DNA from: Sphingomonas hankookensis
GTDB lineage: Bacteria; Pseudomonadota; Alphaproteobacteria; Sphingomonadales; Sphingomonadaceae
Length of the DNA: 64,000 bases
Reading direction: 5' to 3'
Assembly: GCF_028551275.1 (NCBI RefSeq)
Contig: NZ_CP117025.1
Span: forward strand, 496,001-560,000
Below the pieces are notes generated by a model, which saw only the letters and a program-made list of their open reading frames with translations, searched no databases and was not told the origin of the DNA. A program made the translations under genes and the position numbers. Every line of letters begins with the position of its first letter. Position 1 is the first letter of the stretch. Below, piece by piece: positions 63,401-64,000 of the stretch.

Positions 63401-63721
63401 TTAGTCGCCGATCTTCTCCCGCTGCCGCTCCGCCCAGTCGCGACCCTCGTCACCGCCCCACAACAGCCAAGCAATATACCCTGCCGACGGATCGTTGTCG
63501 TCGCCCCAGCTATGCGCCTTCGTATCCTTGTCGACCTTGTGCCGCGCGAAATAGCTGTGCATCGATTTGACGTCGGCGTCCGACATCGGCCCGCCATCGG
63601 CGATCTGCTTCGCCCGCTTTACGCCGACCTCGGTCCCGCCGCGATCGAACTTGTCGCGCAGCTTCAGGCCCTTTTCGGCGTTCGCCGCCATCTTCTTCGT
63701 CGGTTTGTGCTCGTCGGCCAT
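63401..63721 (-). CDS. Small conserved protein with SAGYIAWLLWGGD motif
   Basis: A 106-residue charged protein: NAEKGLKLRDKFDRGGTEVGVKRAKQIA then GPMSDADVKSMHSYFARHKV and DPSAGYIAWLLWGGDEGRDWA. This pattern recalls a small domain often fused to or next to phage capsid or head-maturation proteins, but also present as a chromosomal gene in many alphaproteobacteria. Function not known. No other phage gene is near it. The stop codon touches repeat R2. Confidence 0.72.
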   Translation of the reverse strand: MADEHKPTKKMAANAEKGLKLRDKFDRGGTEVGVKRAKQIADGGPMSDADVKSMHSYFARHKVDKDTKAHSWGDDNDPSAGYIAWLLWGGDEGRDWAERQREKIGD

Positions 63722-63771
63722 CGGCTATCCTCTCTGGACGGCTCAATCGTTTCAGCCGCTTGCCCGTTCCC

Positions 63772-64000
63772 TTACCACAGCACGCCCTTTTCGGGTTTCA
63801 GCGGTTCGGGCGCCGAATCGCCGATCGCCTGCAACAGGTCGATCTCGATCGTCCGGCACATCGCGGTCAGCGGCAGGTCGTGCACCGTATTGGCGAACGG
63901 ATCGGCCAGATCCTCGCCGATCTGCAACACCGCCAGGAACATCAGCCCGGCAAGACCCGAGCCGAGCGGCGTCGCAATGCCCAGCGTCTCGACCAGCCCG
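63772..64000 (-). CDS. Bestrophin-like membrane channel, 5' part beyond window
   Basis: The last 75 residues of a protein on the minus strand, read by hand: LVETLGIATPLGSGLAGLMF, then GEDLADPFANTVHDLPLTAM, CRTIEIDLLQAIG and a short tail ending GVLW. The D-P-F and HDLP...CRTIE patterns are those of bacterial bestrophin family (UPF0187) channels, which conduct ions across the inner membrane. The start and most membrane helices lie outside the window. Confidence 0.8.
   Translation of the reverse strand, partial: GLVETLGIATPLGSGLAGLMFLAVLQIGEDLADPFANTVHDLPLTAMCRTIEIDLLQAIGDSAPEPLKPEKGVLW

Overview
The window is GC-rich chromosomal DNA from an alphaproteobacterium, most probably a sphingomonad (Sphingomonas or a close relative). 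This rests on gene content and order: parB-parA-rsmG-mnmG-mnmE on one side, hemJ-hemE and ppsR-maf-aroE-coaE-dnaQ on the other, plus families typical of the class (DUF1491, DUF6489, TIGR02186, MmcB, MucR, HWE histidine kinase, long RNase E). Naming the genus is inference. I see no rRNA, tRNA, CRISPR array, transposase or complete prophage.

Region 1 (1-13.8 kb) is the left side of the replication origin. It holds the 3' part of a Suv3-like helicase, an M23 peptidase, a HerA-type ATPase, then the tightly overlapping parB/parA/rsmG/mnmG/mnmE/DUF6489 block, rho, two small paralogous exported proteins, hemJ and hemE. Region 2 (13,819-14,161) is the hemE-ppsR intergenic space. It contains two perfect DnaA boxes and several near matches and is my call for oriC. 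It is the same genomic slot as the Caulobacter and Rickettsia origins. Four well-matched parS-like sites and one degenerate site lie at 6.06, 8.45, 15.68, 19.81 and 35.01 kb, on both sides of this origin; some are written inside coding sequence.

Region 3 (14.2-21 kb) runs rightwards: ppsR, maf, aroE, coaE, dnaQ, hpf, ptsN, a thioesterase, DUF1491, a cell-wall hydrolase, and mmcB behind a GTTC-N7-GTTC SOS box. Region 4 (21-32.4 kb) is mainly envelope and transport: TIGR02186-TSUP, a glycosyltransferase overlapping an outer-membrane-like protein, RcnB, BamE, cytochrome bc1 chaperone, YceD, and a TetR/TonB-receptor/MFS group. Region 5 (32.6-40.1 kb) is translation: prfC with a one-base frameshift, pheT, pheS carrying an in-frame palindromic insertion, a GIY-YIG gene, rplT and rpmI.

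Region 6 (40-64 kb) holds AsmA, an atypical SDR, an ABC-2 exporter, a DsbA-like oxidoreductase with an M48-TPR protease, a receiver-only regulator, serC-serA, hisZ, mucR, a PAS-HWE kinase, RNase E, an amidase, an ECF sigma/anti-sigma pair, SixA with a DinG-like helicase, a small phage-like protein, and the 3' end of a bestrophin-like gene. At least five families of short interspersed palindromic repeats fill many of the gaps between genes.
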